Positions 1-12,566 are shown, counted from the first letter of the stretch. The stretch is 64,000 nucleotides of DNA from Ophiodon elongatus (GCA_016806645.1 JACSYO010000016.1:1-64000), one strand, 5' to 3'. Made by a program: numbers and translations. The notes: generated by a model not told the origin, from the letters alone.

Positions 1-2975
1 AAACTAGCTCCGTGCTACACTACGCTCTCTTCGCGCTTCCCAGTGGGCATTGCGCATCACTTTGCAACACGTGACACACAAGTCGACGCAAATGATTCTC
101 TGAGGGTTTAAAAACCGGCCCAGGTCAGGTCTCTGAACTAGAGGATGAATTGCCCTGATATTTTGCATGAGCAATGAATGTCAGTGCATGTTATTGTCCC
201 ATCATGACAATTACTTTTATTTCTATAGATGAATCCTACTGACTTTGGCCGTGAGTTTGATATTTCTTATTTTGAGTAAAATCTCTCAACAACTCCTAGG
301 TGGTTTTCCATGAAAAATACTGTTGAGTTACACACTCTCAGGCCTAATAATAATGTTTCAATGTGCAATACTTTGATTTATGACCAAATACCTTAAAAAC
401 AAAAGACATTCTCATCAGCCTCAGCTATACTTTGTGTTTATTGCCAATTAGTCAACACTAGAATGCTGACACCCTAAGCTAAGATGGTGAATATGGTAGA
501 CATTAATGTCAGCTTTGTCTTCGGATTTAGCTGAAAAAGCACTGCTAAACTTGAAGTATAGCCTCAAAGAGTCCCTAGGGCGGCTGTAGACTCTGTGTAG
601 ACTAATGCTTGGTGGAAGTGGAACAAGCTTTAAACACTGTGTTTATTTGTCATCGTATTTGTGGCCACCTGACAAATAGCCTATTCATTCTCCTTATAGC
701 TCTGTTTTAAGGAAAAATAAGCTTGGATAAGAATAAAAGAGTGGCCCTCTCTAGATTCAGATTCTGAAAAGTGACATTGGCAGCAGTTATGCGGATGTTT
801 CCCTGCTGGTCTGTAACAACTCCTGCCTCCTGTCACCACCCGCCTCCCACGCACTTCCTCTCCAAACAGGCAACTCAAGACTGACTCCTCCCTGAGGCTA
901 ATGGTGATGGTGCAGTACTTTTACCCTGCTAATTAAAGACAGCATGGCAGAGATGAGATGTCTAATATCTCTGTTTGGGTTTTCTGTTCATGCTAAGAGG
1001 AGGGACAGCAGTTGAGAAGGACAGGAGGCCTGAAAACTCTATTGGATATAGAATTTTTAGTGGGAAGATGTCATTAATAAGGTTTGGGGTTAGTCTGAGT
1101 GAGAGAGAGAGTCACATTACTGTGGTGAATCAAGTAATTAGAAAGACAGAAAGGACAGAGACAGAGCAGCCAGAGAGGAGGTGACTTTATCCTGATGGAA
1201 AATGTTGGTGATTTACTCAAAGTCAGAGGAGAGCCTTGAGGAGCACATGGATGTTTTCATCCTCTCAGTCACAATTTTATCTCTTATTCATGGTGTGCAG
1301 ATAACATATCTGTATAGATATGTATGCTTCAGTTAAAACACTGAGATGCCGATCGGCACACATTTTTTTACACCTTAAAGCAACAATTATTGATGAGAAT
1401 ATGTATGAACCAACAAATACAGATGCAAAAGAAAAATAAATAATCAGAGACTGTTTTTCTTAATATCGACGATATCAAAAACACAATATTTTAGATCATT
1501 AATTTTGATCTCTTTTAGTCTTTGGTCTTGGTATGGAATCCCAATTGGAGACCAATTGAATAAACTCATAAAGGTGACCAGTAACATCAGCTTTTATAAG
1601 TGAAGTAAAATCACATAATTTGCAAGACAGTCCGTATTTTTGTCTTATTTTTGTCTTTTTACCTATTTATTTTTGTTCAAATTGTTTTATTTTGTGTTAG
1701 TATTGTGTTTTTTTTCTCCTTTTTATGAGTGTTGGTGTCTGTTTCTGCAATGCTGAAAGAAAAATCTTTTTTTAGTTTAGCGCTAAAGAAATATCTCCCT
1801 CAGACCCCAACAGAAAGTTGCAGCATAAAGACAATTTGTTATGTTTATTTGACCATCAGTTTTCTTAATACACATTTAATATTAATGTTTTAGTATATTT
1901 AAAATAATTTATTTTTAGTTAAGTTCACTATCATGTTATCTTGTATTTTCTGTTACAAAAATATTTTCTAATAACGTGTTTTGTGCAACTGGAAAATATT
2001 CTGCCCAAAACATTTTTTTATCACAAACTGAGCTGAGGTTTATATACATCTCACAATAGTCAAACTTCTATTGTTTTTGTGGGAATACATTTTTCAAATA
2101 GTCCAATGAGTTTGAAATTGTTAATGCAACATAAGAAGTAAGAGAATTGCTGCAGCACATGAAAAACATTTAATCCTTCGGTTTATCTGAAAAAGAGAAT
2201 ATGACCAAATCTAGACACATTTATTATATATACTGATGAACTGTAAATGAGTAACAACATAAGCAGGGATTCTGTGGAACATTTCCTTTAATTAAAGTAT
2301 TTCACATCCATCAATACATTGAATGAGCAGAGCTGTCAGTGGTCGTAGCATCACAGTAAAAAAGTATCTACCTGCACATGCCAGACACTCAACAAGAACA
2401 GCTACAGCACATGGAAACCAACATCCATTGTTTATATAAGTCTCGAGAAAAATGTAAGATTTCAGTGTCAAGTAACGGACGGGCACTTTTCAGTTTAAAT
2501 TTTCAGAGAGAACCTGCCAAGACAGGAAGACTTCAGGGATACGTCAGCATATATTTACAGTATATATTTTTTAAAAGCTTAGGGAGTTAAATGTGACCGT
2601 CAATAAAATACAAAATACAACAGACCACTCTCAGTCTCTCACACACACAGTGGCAGTGACACTTTACTCAATTCTCATTTTACATGTTATCAGTCAAGCC
2701 TCTCCTCCCCTTATTCAATTTAACAGCTATTGAGTGCAAGGATATGAGGACTGATTTCCACCAGCAGGCTGGATAATGGGAAAGTTAACTCTGGTGTTCC
2801 TCTGTGGATCAAACAAAGGTCAACATTTAAAATAACCAACTTTGTTTTTTACCACACGATCGGAGTGACTCTGAGGATGGTGATTGTTTGTGTTGGTTTG
2901 TGTACAAATTAAACAAACTTAATATAACACGTTAGATAGTCCGCTTTAGAGGTGCTGGTATTAAGGCTTATTATT
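1..2975. other. No gene seen; probable upstream cubn intron
   Basis: AT-rich sequence with no convincing exon on either strand. The short open frames here have no recognisable domain and no matching splice signals. Because the first recognised cubilin exon (7155) begins in the middle of a CUB domain, this stretch is inferred to be part of a long cubn intron whose 5' exon lies before the window. The first 150 bases are GC-richer than what follows and could be the end of a repeat I do not recognise. Confidence 0.5.
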
Positions 2976-2979
2976 TTTA

Positions 2980-3125
2980 CTAACTTCTGAGTGAGCCAAG
3001 CTAGCTATCTCCCTGTTTTCCATCTTTATGTTAAGCTAATGTCAACAGCTAGCTACACTTTGAGATTAACAAGCTAACCTGCTAATGGTAGCGGGAGTCT
3101 GAACCTAGCTTAGACGGATAAGAGT
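2980..3125 (-). repeat. Teleost dispersed repeat (GCTAGC / TAAGCTAA type)
   Basis: The stretch carries clustered GCTAGCT and TTAAGCTAA words and the phrase TTTTCCATCTTTATG. The same consensus, read from the other strand, appears at 54845-55030 (GGTTAGCCTAGCTTAGCA, AAAGACTAGAATC). The two are degenerate copies of a short interspersed repeat in opposite orientation. I know this type of sequence as common in percomorph fish, but cannot name the family. Confidence 0.5.
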
Positions 3126-6035
3126 AGAAATGTAATGTCCACTGTACAGAGGATGAACCTTTTTTTATATAAATATAGCAACAACATGGTTTCCACTGGC
3201 AACACCTATTTATTTCCTCACTTGTGATAAGCATTACATCCTTATTTCTATCCATCTAGCCATTTTGAGACCATTCACTTCCTAGCAAAGCTATTGACTA
3301 GTTAAACGGGGAGTATTTCATTTCACAAAAAACAAATATATTTGGTGATCACGTCAAAAATGAACTGTTTATTAACAACTTATTGGCTTATCAGGATTTA
3401 TCACCACTTAACATTGTCCAATATATTTATTTGAGAGATATTTGGTAAGCCTCCCACTCAGCTCAAAATCTACCACAAGAGCAAAATAAAAAGTGCACAA
3501 ACACATTAAATAAATCTCCTGTTCATTGTTATATTTTAGGGCTTTATATTTGTTATAGCGATTTTCTTCTTTTTCGTTGCAATTTTTCTATTCTATACTC
3601 CAGACTTTGCAGTACTTTGCCTGTATTTTTTTATCCTCTTATTATGTCCACTGTTTGCACCAATACATCAATGTAAATACCTTGTAAGTTAAAACCTACC
3701 TGGCAATATACGTCATTCAGATTCAGATTTTTGCTGCTATGTTGTAAAATGTAAAATGTAAAGCCTAAATCTTTGTCTTCAGTTTCTGCCTTTTCTGAAA
3801 AAATTCAGCGACCGAAAGTGAACCATGAGTCCAAAACCGGCTTCTTATACAATACATTGCTGATTTTGGTGAGCTTGTGGCAGAGAGAGAGAGAAGTCAA
3901 AGAAAAAGCTTTTTTAAAAGCTCAAAAGTGGAACGTGACTGAACCTTCCATCAGTTCAAACATCACCCATATTTCTCAACTTGTATCGTGTCATAAACAT
4001 TGTGGACCCAACCTTCCAGAGCACAACCACTGAAATTCATTACTGACACTATTGAAGTTTGATAGTCATGCTAGAAGAAACCTCAGAAAGAGTTTGGTAA
4101 CAACAGGGCTGAATACCATTTGGGAAGTTTGAGTAGAAAATACAATAATCCTACGAGCAGGCACTGTATGTTTGCAACAGGGTTTACAACAGATCACTGA
4201 TTTTCACACCATAACAAAGCCAACCAGCAGTGTCACTGTATAATATATATAAAGAGCAGATCAAGAACAGTGCTACAAGTGAGCTACTAACACCAGGTGA
4301 GCGAAATCCTCTGAGTTCAAATGAAGCTTCTGGCTGTGTGTAAGACACTTCAGAAATTTGCATCACTGTCATGTCTCTGACTTCTTTTCTGTCTGTAGTT
4401 GCTCGACTCGGAGGAGAGAGCTGCAAGCTGTCAAAACACATGATATTGTTTTCCTTATTTCCTTTTTGACATTTCTACCTCTTCCCCCTGGGCTTCATTA
4501 GAGATGTCAACATACGTAATTAATCTCATCAGCATCTCACTCGCTGGTGCATAATTGGCATTTCGCTAACAATTGTAGAAACTAGTACATAAATATGTAG
4601 TTATGTACAGTACAAATTCAACACACCTTTCAAACCATTCAAACACATTTTACAAAATACTACATGTTGTACATAGAAAATTAATAACTTTGGACAAAAT
4701 GTCATGCTGATCAAACACTTTCTCTCCCACACACACACACACATGGTAAGGCTTTAGGGTTTCATGAAACTTTGAGCGTGTCATGCAAACACAAGTATGT
4801 CAGTGACATATTTGTGCCATGCAACTGGTAATCTTCATTGTGACACCAGTGCTCTGTTCTTGTCATGTGAGACATCTAATACATTTACATGCACACAATT
4901 ACTGTATTTTTCCACTGTCAATACTGTCACCAAGGCAGCAGCTTTTTTGCATAAATTGACGATCGTTAACATCTGTTTACACAACGGATTTTTTTTATTT
5001 GATTACACAGTAAAAAAGTGTGACTTTTGAATCACCCTTTTGGAGAGACCGATTTGTCTGAAGCTGAAATGCTGTGCGACTGACTAAATACCCCTAAACT
5101 AATCGTCTTGGTTGTTGAGAATCTGTGCAGAATAACACGGAGGTATGGCCGACCGGTCTGAATGCAGAGTGAAGATACGGCGAGAGCTCGTTGCCTAGTT
5201 GCACAAGATTTAATCAAAGTGCCCACACTGGATGAGCCATGCGTGACAGATTGCAGCTGGAACAGGTCTGGTGGGATGGGTGTAACAAATAACTTATTTC
5301 TTACTTCTGTCATGTAACTTACGAACTTATCTAACGCCACATACGTGAGTTAGATAACAGATCTGTTTAATTTAACCCAAACCACAATCTTTTCCTAAAC
5401 CTAACCAAGTTGCCTGAACAGGTTCTGCACTGAGCTGGCCCCCTGATTGCTTGTGTTACTGGACATTCAAAGGAGAGCACACGAAAAATTCATTTTCGTA
5501 AGATACCATACGAACCGTTACAAATGTTGCAAGGAACCATCTTTTACTTTTACTTGAAATAAATTGAATTGCATTAGAAACAGGTTCAAACATCGTTACT
5601 GCACAGATTTTTTTATTTGTTTCAAGAAAAATCAACTTTGAAGGTACCCTGCGGAGTGTTTTACCGCAAGTGGAGCTGGGGAGTAATGGTTGTGAGAGTG
5701 GGTGTTCATTTCTTTGTGTCGTGCACATTGCTATTGGTTTACTACAAGACTGCTGATTGGCAGACACTTCAATCAATCAAGCAAACGGGGATGTAAACAA
5801 TGCAGTATTTTAAATATTTAAAATGTTTTATGGGGAAGGAAATGCACGTTTGTTAGACCTCAAGGATTGACACAATGCATTTTAGTAAAAAACACTAAGT
5901 GTAAACATAATTTAATAGAAAACTCCACAGGGCACCTTTTACTTTAAAGTTACATTAATTTTTACTAAACTAGACACAAATTAGAGATTTTTGCAGCACT
6001 ACGATTAATAAGAATGTAATTAGACTTAAATAAGC
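3126..6035. other. No gene seen; AT-rich probable intron
   Basis: No exon with CUB-like or other recognisable coding content was found. About 5340-5420 contains CTAAACCTAACCAAGTTGCC, a phrase typical of a dispersed fish repeat. A short (AC)n run is near 4728-4743. Several open frames of 77-106 codons occur, but none shows domain motifs or supporting splice sites. Confidence 0.45.
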
Positions 6036-6596
6036 CTACTAGTCATAATATCTAGTCCTTCACTAGTCATAATATCTAGTCCTTCCCTACTAGTCATAAT
6101 AGCTAGTCCTTCCCTACTAGTCATAATATCTAGTCCTTCCCTACTAGTCATAATATCTAGTCCTTCCCTACTAGTCATAATATCTAGTCCTTCCCTACTA
6201 GTCATAATATCTAGTCCTTCCCTACTAGTCATAATATCTAGTCCTTCCCTACTAGTCATAATATCTAGTCCTTCCCTACTAGTCATACCTAGTCCTTCCC
6301 TACTAGTCATAATATCTAGTCCTTCCCTACTAGTCATACCTAGTCCTTCCCTACTAGTCATAATATCTAGTCCTTCCCTACTAGTCATAATATCTAGTCC
6401 TTCCCTACTAGTCATAATATCTAGTCCTTCCCTACTAGTCATAATATCTAGTCCTTCCCTACGAGTCATAATATCTAGTCCTTCCCTACTAGTCATAATA
6501 TCTAGTCCTTCCCTACTAGTCATAATATCTAGTCCTTCCCTACTAGTCATAATATCTAGTCCTTCCCTACTAGTCATAATATCTAGTCCTTCCCTA
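6036..6596. repeat. 27-bp minisatellite, about 20 copies
   Basis: A tandem array with unit close to CTACTAGTCATAATATCTAG followed by TCCTTCC. Most units are 27 bp; two are shortened by loss of about six bases (near 6287 and 6338), and single-base variants occur near 6101 and 6461. Because 27 is divisible by three, the - strand is open throughout and reads as repeats of REGLDIMTS. That frame is a by-product of the unit length, not evidence of a protein. Confidence 0.95.
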
Positions 6597-7154
6597 GCCC
6601 TTGGGGTCTGAATCGCTTTAAACACCAGCTGGGGCCCAAGGCGCCATCTCTCCCGGCCCTCGCTAGAATGTGCAAGGCCAGACTTTATCTCCTGCTGGGC
6701 CTTTTGTCAGAGAGCTGTTTGCAGGCTTCACACACAGTTCCCTGTGTCTCAACTGTGTGCCCTCCCCTACTAAGCTTATCTCCTCAGAATAATTAAACAC
6801 TGTTCTCTATGTGGGTTGCTTTACCGATTCACATAAGTATAACTTATGTATAAGTATAACCATGTCAATGACTAACCGATACTGTATATGTAACAATGAA
6901 TATTGTGTTCTTAATAACCCTAATATATGTGTTCATGCGGCTTCATAGTTTTCCTAAGCGTAAGACATTTATTAAGCATAAACAAAAATATTTTCCTTCC
7001 ACATGCTCGTGTGACTTAACGAGAACTAACTAAAGATCATTTGATTTCTTTGACCTTATATCAACTATAGTTGTGGATTTGCTTCCGTATTGATGCAAAT
7101 CATCAATTTATTTAAGTGGAGACACTTTTTTCTCTGTAATAGTATGTCTATCAG
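6597..7154. other. Intron end upstream of first visible cubn exon
   Basis: No gene seen. The start of this stretch (6600-6780) is GC-richer than the surroundings. It ends in a splice acceptor, TCTATCAG at 7147-7154, directly before the CUB-coding exon. Confidence 0.5.
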
Positions 7155-7317
7155 GTGTATGACGGTGACAACGTGAACTTCCCTCTGGTCGGGACCTTTT
7201 GTGGAAACTTCATCCCGGCTTCCTTTGTGTCCAGTGGAAACTTCCTGAGTGTCCTATTGGTCACGGACAGCTCGGTCCAGAGGCGGGGCTTCAACGCTAC
7301 CTACCGTGCGCTGCCAC
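7155..7317 (+). CDS. cubn: Cubilin, exon with second half of a CUB domain
   Basis: This exon encodes the C-terminal half of a CUB domain (54 residues plus one base). It opens with VYDGDNVNFPLVGTFCG, which holds the YDG calcium-loop motif and the fourth CUB cysteine in FCG, and ends in a GFNATYRALP strand. The acceptor is TCTATCAG before 7155 and the donor is CCAC|GTAAGA after 7317; the exon starts in phase 0 and ends in phase 1, joining exactly to the next exon at 11381. The first half of this domain is not in the window. Cubilin is a large peripheral-membrane receptor of 27 CUB domains that binds intrinsic factor-B12 and other ligands with amnionless and megalin. Identity as cubilin rests on serial CUBs ending at a stop with no other domain; another multi-CUB protein is the alternative. 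Confidence 0.82.
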
Positions 7318-7764
7318 GTAAGACACGCCCTCTCTCCCTCGACCACTCGGCACTTTACTTGCTGCAGGAAAAAGGCATTCTTTTTTCTGAAAATATGATA
7401 TGATATATATTATATAAACTATAAACAAGCTTGGGCCCTTAAAAGCAACACTTGAGCCCAAAAGGACTGGTGTTTGTCTTTGACAAGAACAAAAGACTAA
7501 AGCCTGACTTCATAAAAAGATGGAGCGAGAGATTAGATTAAAATCAGGGTCAAAACGATGTACTATGTACACTTTAAACGTACCGTAACAGAAACAAGCC
7601 AGATAAAAAGGGACACGTGGTAACAATAAAAACGCTAATAGTGATTATAATATTAATAATACATCATTATATCAAAATTGATAGTTCCATGGTTTTATTG
7701 GTCATTTTACTTTCTTTGTTCTTGCTTTCTCATCATTTAAACCAATTAGCATTTGGTTTAAGTA

Positions 7765-7766
<2 letters not shown>

Positions 7767-7824
<58 letters not shown>
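7767..7824. repeat. (TG)n microsatellite
   Basis: An uninterrupted run of TG dinucleotides, 58 bp long, inside a cubn intron. It yields open frames of poly-Cys/Val on one strand and poly-His/Thr on the other, which are not real genes. It is likely length-polymorphic. Confidence 0.98.
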
Positions 7825-7828
<4 letters not shown>

Positions 7829-7889
7829 AGGAGCTCAGCCCGACAGAGAGCAGTGTAAATGCTCACTATTAAATGACACCAAAACATAA

Positions 7890-8160
7890 GGTGACCCCGT
7901 CTTAAAGGGGCAGCAGCCGGCCCTTTAAGACTGGCTAGAAGTGGCCAGAGCCACCTTTAATGCTCAGAAACATGGAGGTGCAACATGACGGACTCCATGG
8001 AACAGTTTCCTAGCTAGATATAAATAGATTTTTTTTCTAAGCTAAATAAAACACAACCATACTTAGTTTCAGTTCTACACTAATGAAAACATAGTTTTGT
8101 ACATTATATTCCATTGGTGCCAATTAATTGCCCAAATCTTACACACTGTTCCTTTAAATG
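7890..8160. repeat. Dispersed teleost repeat
   Basis: The end of this stretch reads AAATCTTACACACTGTTCCT, preceded by an ATGAAAACATA...TGTACATTATATTC segment. This is a combination I recognise as a common short non-autonomous repeat of percomorph fish. Boundaries and family are not determined. Confidence 0.4.
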
Positions 8161-8299
8161 AAGTCTCAGCACTATCATACAGACATCTAGTGTTTGCCTT
8201 ATAGCGTGTAGTCCTCTAGTAACAACTCAAAAGTGATTTCATAATCAGGCTGTGGTTAACAGTACACTCTGACAGAGGACAATCAAATCCAATAATGTA

Positions 8300-8405
8300 A
8301 TAAATGCAGTACTGAGGCTATTATCATCAATATGCACATGCATATTAAAATCCCCTTCAATAATTACTTTATCTTTGTTTTAATGACTAAACTTTAGCCG
8401 AAGGC
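8300..8405 (-). mobile_element. L2-like LINE fragment
   Basis: The sequence CAGTACTGAGGCTATTATCA and the following TGCATATTAAAATCCCCTTC closely match the interior of the longer - strand LINE copy at about 49450-49540 (CAGTACTAAGGCTATCATTA, then ATGAATATTAAAATCACC). It is a short relic of the endonuclease region of the same family, in the same orientation. Confidence 0.6.
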
Positions 8406-10594
8406 AACAGAAGTGATTAGGTGTGGAAAAGATAGACATAGTTTACACTAGACTTCTTCTATGCAGTATCTCAGGTGTGCTCGGATCGGATGTCAGGAGC
8501 ATTGTCTCCAGACACCACGCCTTATACTACGGAGGGTAAAGAGCCACATCGGGTATTCCTCCCAGAAGAACATTGTTTTATTGATTTCTGACACCTTGGT
8601 GTTAATAGCACCTGCCTTATGAATACCAGTTTATGTGTGGGAAAAGCATGGGCATGTTTTTTGTGGGTTTACTTCTTTTACACATCTGACATCTGGCTGG
8701 AATGGAATGCGTAACTGTTGCAGAGAAAGAGGGAACTCCTGGAGGATTGTAGTTGGCCTGAGGGGAAAGGATGTTGGAAAGCTTGAAATTTAAAATGAGG
8801 CAGAGTGACAGACATAGTATTATTATGCAATTCAAGGGATAGTTTGGGTGTTTGGAAGTTGAGCTGTTTTAGGTACTCATCTTCAGTTCAATTCAATTTA
8901 GGAGTACCAGAACGGGAGCAAAGGAATGTAGAGGGGGGCCGCAGCAAAACACAGTTTAGACATTAAATCAATCAATATCAGTTCAAATGTACATTCAATT
9001 TAGAATATTCTCACTGTTTCATCTCTCCCTCAGTTTGCCCTTTCTGACTCACAACTGAACTTAATGTGAAAGTTTTCTATGCTCTCTTCAAAGCCACAAG
9101 ACTCAATTGATAAAAGTTCCCTTTTGGAAAAATTGTCCTCTTGAACTGATATTGATTTCTTTAGGTGTCTAAAATACATTAGCTGCTGTCCTTGTACACA
9201 TAAGTTGATGTTGTTGAATTTCAAAGCTCCTGAAGACAACTGCTTAGAAACCACTGATATTGGTAGTTTTCCTCAAAACCAACAAAAGCTGCATTGAACT
9301 TCTATGCACACAAATACAATGTGGAATTGGCAAAGTATGTTTTTACCATTTTTCAAATTTACTAATCAGTGCCATGGAACTGTCCAGCTCGTAGTGACAT
9401 TCAGGACACATTCCAGATGACACTATTCATCACAGATTTGATAGGACCACAGGATCTAGCTAATAATACATATTGTTGTGATGAGGGCAGTAAGGCTGAC
9501 AACACAAATATCCATACAGGATGTCAGATCTCGACCTCGTGGACATCTTATCTACATCTTCTCATGGCCGATGCAGGAAGGGCTCTTTCCAAGTCAAGTC
9601 AATTGTATTCATATAGCGCATGTAGCATGATTGCTTTTAGCAGATTTTATAAATAGCAATCAATTAATATCATAATACTTAAGTTAATAAAATGTAACAT
9701 TAGATTTAAAAACTATTTTTCAATAAAGTCTGTCTCAGGGTTCCTACGGCATTCTTGTCGAGGTGTACAGTGACTTATTACTTCATATACACACAAATCA
9801 AATGATCAAGTTCTTTATAAATGAAATTTATATTGGACTAACTACAAAGCAAAATGACTCAACAGAAAAAATTTGATGACTGATAAAATGAACAAAATAA
9901 AAGGAATGAAGAAGAATCAGATGAAGAGTACAATGAATAACGATGAACATGAATTAAAAGGATTATATGTTAACAGTTAGAATCATTGACTCATATCATT
10001 GATTGAAGTTTATCAATTACATTTGTTGTTTGACGTTTAGCGACAAAATCTAGTTCAATATATTAATGCAGTGTTCAGCAGTTGAGAGGTTTCAGTTTTT
10101 TAAGATTGCTTAAGCATGATTATGAAAACAGGGCTCATTTTTTCACTCTACGCACAATTCACACAAACACACAAACAAGTAGCAGAACAACTCAGATCTT
10201 TTGCAAATTGACACACTTCATTCAAACTGTACAATCATTATAAAAAAGACCGTATGGCACACATATGATCTGATTCTGTTTGAACCAGTTACACACTGCT
10301 GTGCTTCAAACACTTTCAACATTTCTAATTTTGTAATGATGGAGTCTGGGTTTGACTTGTCATTGAAGTACATGAATATATTGACCGTCATAATCGATGA
10401 TGCAACAATCACGTTAGGTGTGTGTCAAGGTATGGCATTTTGAATGACAGTGTTTTGAAATAAAGTGACTTTATATCACATTTCTGTGTCATGTGGAGAA
10501 CAGTTTGCAATATAAAATGTATCAATAAGTCTAACATATATCTGAGGCTAACTAATTAACTAACATTACTTTATTTAAGGACTTAATGACATTA

Positions 10595-10725
10595 AAGGAG
10601 TTTTTCCTGTTCCGATGTGAGGGTTTTGGGTCAGAGGATGTCATATGTTGAACAGATTGTAAATCCCTCTGAAGCATATATGTGATTTTGCACTATACAA
10701 AATAAATTGAATTGAATTGAATTAA
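10595..10725 (+). mobile_element. L2-like LINE 3' tail
   Basis: The segment reads GTTTTTCCTGTTCCGATGTG, then an AGAGGATGTCATATG phrase, ACAGATTGTAAA, and ends with CTATACAAAATAAATTGAA plus a (TTGAA)n tail. It matches the 3' ends of the copies at about 25985-26106 and 40880-41010, so it is a 5'-truncated insertion of the same LINE family. Confidence 0.8.
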
Positions 10726-10831
10726 GGTGGTTTAAATATTCCTCTACCAAGATTATCATTGGATGGTACAAAAGCTGTGAACAGATCCCAGTGAAATAAT
10801 TGGAGCCTCAGTGTGATGAAGAATCAGGCTG

Positions 10832-10866
10832 ATAATAATGATAATAATAATAATAATAATAATAAT
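10832..10866. repeat. (AAT)n microsatellite
   Basis: A short run of ATA/AAT trinucleotides with one interruption (GATAATAATG), inside a cubn intron. Confidence 0.95.
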
Positions 10867-11380
10867 GAACTGCTAAAAGTTTCATTTAGTGAGGATGGGT
10901 GAATAACAGGTCGTAGCTCTCTGAATGACAACAAATAGCTAGAAAAGCAAGTTGTGATGTGGTGGCCTGGTAGCTGTGTTCTCTGAGAAGGACACAGACT
11001 GGGCATTGCTCTGTTCAGCCTCATTCCATTTGTCTTTAATAAGTAAACCTCTGCACAGGTGGGACTTAATGCAGAGCCTATTAGAACATGTGAATCGCCA
11101 TATATTGTTGTTCCAGAGAGCAGACCTCTGTAGATGGATGCTCTTGGGAAGCAGTTAATGCTGTTTGTTGTAGAGCTGAGTGAGAGGATCCTTCATCTGC
11201 TGCCTCATGTCATCTCTCATTTAATTTTGTTTCATACGTGAACACTTAATAATTGTTAAAAGTTCAGCTCAGACACAATCCAATAGTGAGTCTGTCTCAT
11301 GGTTTTTGTCATACATGTTGCTGCTATACTTTTAATTTAGCGCATTTCTCAAACCTCTTGATGTGTCTGCCTTCCCTCAG

Positions 11381-11589
11381 TGGTGTGCGGTGGGACTCTG
11401 AATGCCACCAGCACCATCCAGACCCTGGTTTCGCCTTCCTTCCCCAATGCTTATCCTCCTTACACCTCCTGCCGCTGGGTCCTGGATGCTCCAGCCCAGG
11501 AATACATCCAGGTTTCTGTCCAGACCTTCGTCCTTCAGCCTAGCCAGAGCTGCTCCACAAACTACCTGGAGATGAAGGACTGGCCTATG
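11381..11589 (+). CDS. cubn: Cubilin, exon with first half of a CUB domain
   Basis: Phase-1 exon giving L-VCGGTLNATST at its start (first CUB cysteine in CGG), then the SPSFPNAYPPYTSCRW segment with the second cysteine and aromatic residue, and the third cysteine just before NYLEM. It ends in phase 0 at WPM with donor CTATG|GTGAGT. This is the classic N-terminal half of a CUB beta-sandwich and joins to 12567 to complete the domain. A LINE insertion begins only nine bases after this exon, leaving the donor intact. Confidence 0.85.
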
Positions 11590-11598
11590 GTGAGTGTT

Positions 11599-11998
11599 AT
11601 TCAATTCAATTTATTTTGTACGGCCCAAAATCACAAATTATAAATTCTCCTCAGAGGGCTTTACAATCTGTACACATACGACATCCTCTGTCCCAGGACC
11701 TCTCATCGGTTCAGGAAAAACTCCCCCCAAAAAAACCTTTTAACAGGGAGAAAAAGGGAAGAAACCTTCAGGAGAGACACAGAGGAGGATCCCTCTCCCA
11801 GGATGGACAGAAGTACAATAGAAGTACAATAGATGTCATGTGTACAGAATGAACAGCATAACAGAATACAACACGTTCAATTCACATGACAGAAATGATT
11901 CATGTAATGAGAGCATAGTAGATAGTAATATATTTAAATAGTAATGATAATAGAAGCATTAATGGTATTGACCATACTAATTGCAATGCAACTAGAAA
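11599..11998 (-). mobile_element. L2-like LINE 3' UTR fragment in cubn intron
   Basis: Read on the - strand this is the 3' UTR of the L2-like family ending in the (TTGAA)n tail; on the + strand it starts TTCAATTCAATTTATTTTGT. It shares the CAGAGGGCTTTACAATCTG and CATACGACATCCTCTGTCCC phrases with the copy at 47410-47700. The 5' limit is near 11998 where an (ATGT)n run begins. It is truncated and non-coding. Confidence 0.85.
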
Positions 11999-12139
11999 TG
12001 TATGTATGTATGTATGTGCTTTTAAACCTGGGTGCTTTTTCACACAACAAACAAATAGTACCATACGAGTCCGCTTGGTGAGACGCAAACAAGCTTGTAG
12101 GTGAGACTAGTTCAGTTTTTAGTCTGCATCAGAGTCTGA

Positions 12140-12408
12140 CTGTGGCTTAGTGGTGAGCGGGGTAGTCCTTCACTCAGGGGATCGGTGGTTCGAGCCCCAG
12201 CTACACCAGTGCATGTCTGTGTGTCCTTGGGCAAGACACTTACCCCCGCAGGGCGTATGAATGGTTATGAATGTTAGTTAGTCCTGATGGGCAGGTGGTA
12301 CCTTGCGTGGTAGCTCCTCCCATCAGTGTGTGAATGATGTCATGAAGTGTTAAAGATTGTTGAGTGTTTGGAAGACTAGAAAAGAGATGTACAAGTATGG
12401 TTTATTAA
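12140..12408 (+). mobile_element. tRNA-derived SINE, copy 1
   Basis: The element starts with a tRNA-like head: A-box-like TGGCTTAGTGG at 12142-12152 and a B box GGTTCGAGCCC at 12187-12197. It continues into the body TGTCCTTGGGCAAGACACTT and ends with GGAAGACTAGAAAAGAGATG then a TACAAGTA phrase. Three further copies are at 47090-47390 (-), 60038-60320 (+) and 63549-63830 (+). SINEs of this type are transcribed by RNA polymerase III and moved by LINE enzymes. Confidence 0.85.
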
Positions 12409-12566
12409 CTTTCTCAACAAACACAACTAACCTGAGCAGGTTTGGTTTGAAACCACTTTTAATCCCTGTAGAGAGATGAGACTTGAAAATAGAAAACAAT
12501 AACAACTCCTGCACAGTTATAATATTGTAATATTTATTCTGAATGAGGTGAATCTTGTGTTTCCAG

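Larger units (their letters stand above)
7318..11380 (+). other. cubn intron rich in repeats
   Basis: A 4.1-kb phase-1 intron between CUB exons. It holds a (TG)n microsatellite, a teleost dispersed repeat near 7890-8160, a fragment of a - strand L2-like LINE near 8300-8405, an L2-like 3' tail at 10595-10725 and an (AAT)n run. No exon was recognised between the repeats. It ends in the acceptor CTTCCCTCAG at 11371-11380. Confidence 0.7.

Noticed and set aside
6026..6625. 199-codon - strand open frame of REGLDIMTS repeats
   Set aside because: It is wholly explained by a 27-bp minisatellite; there is no start context, domain or splice support.
1..7154. An upstream cubn exon with the missing half of the first CUB domain
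   Set aside because: I looked for CGG/CxW cysteine patterns and YLE-type ends before GT donors on the + strand and found none, so the exon is probably before the window.
12142..12197. A functional tRNA gene at the A/B boxes of the SINE copies
   Set aside because: No acceptor-stem pairing or anticodon arm can be made; the heads continue into SINE bodies shared by four copies.
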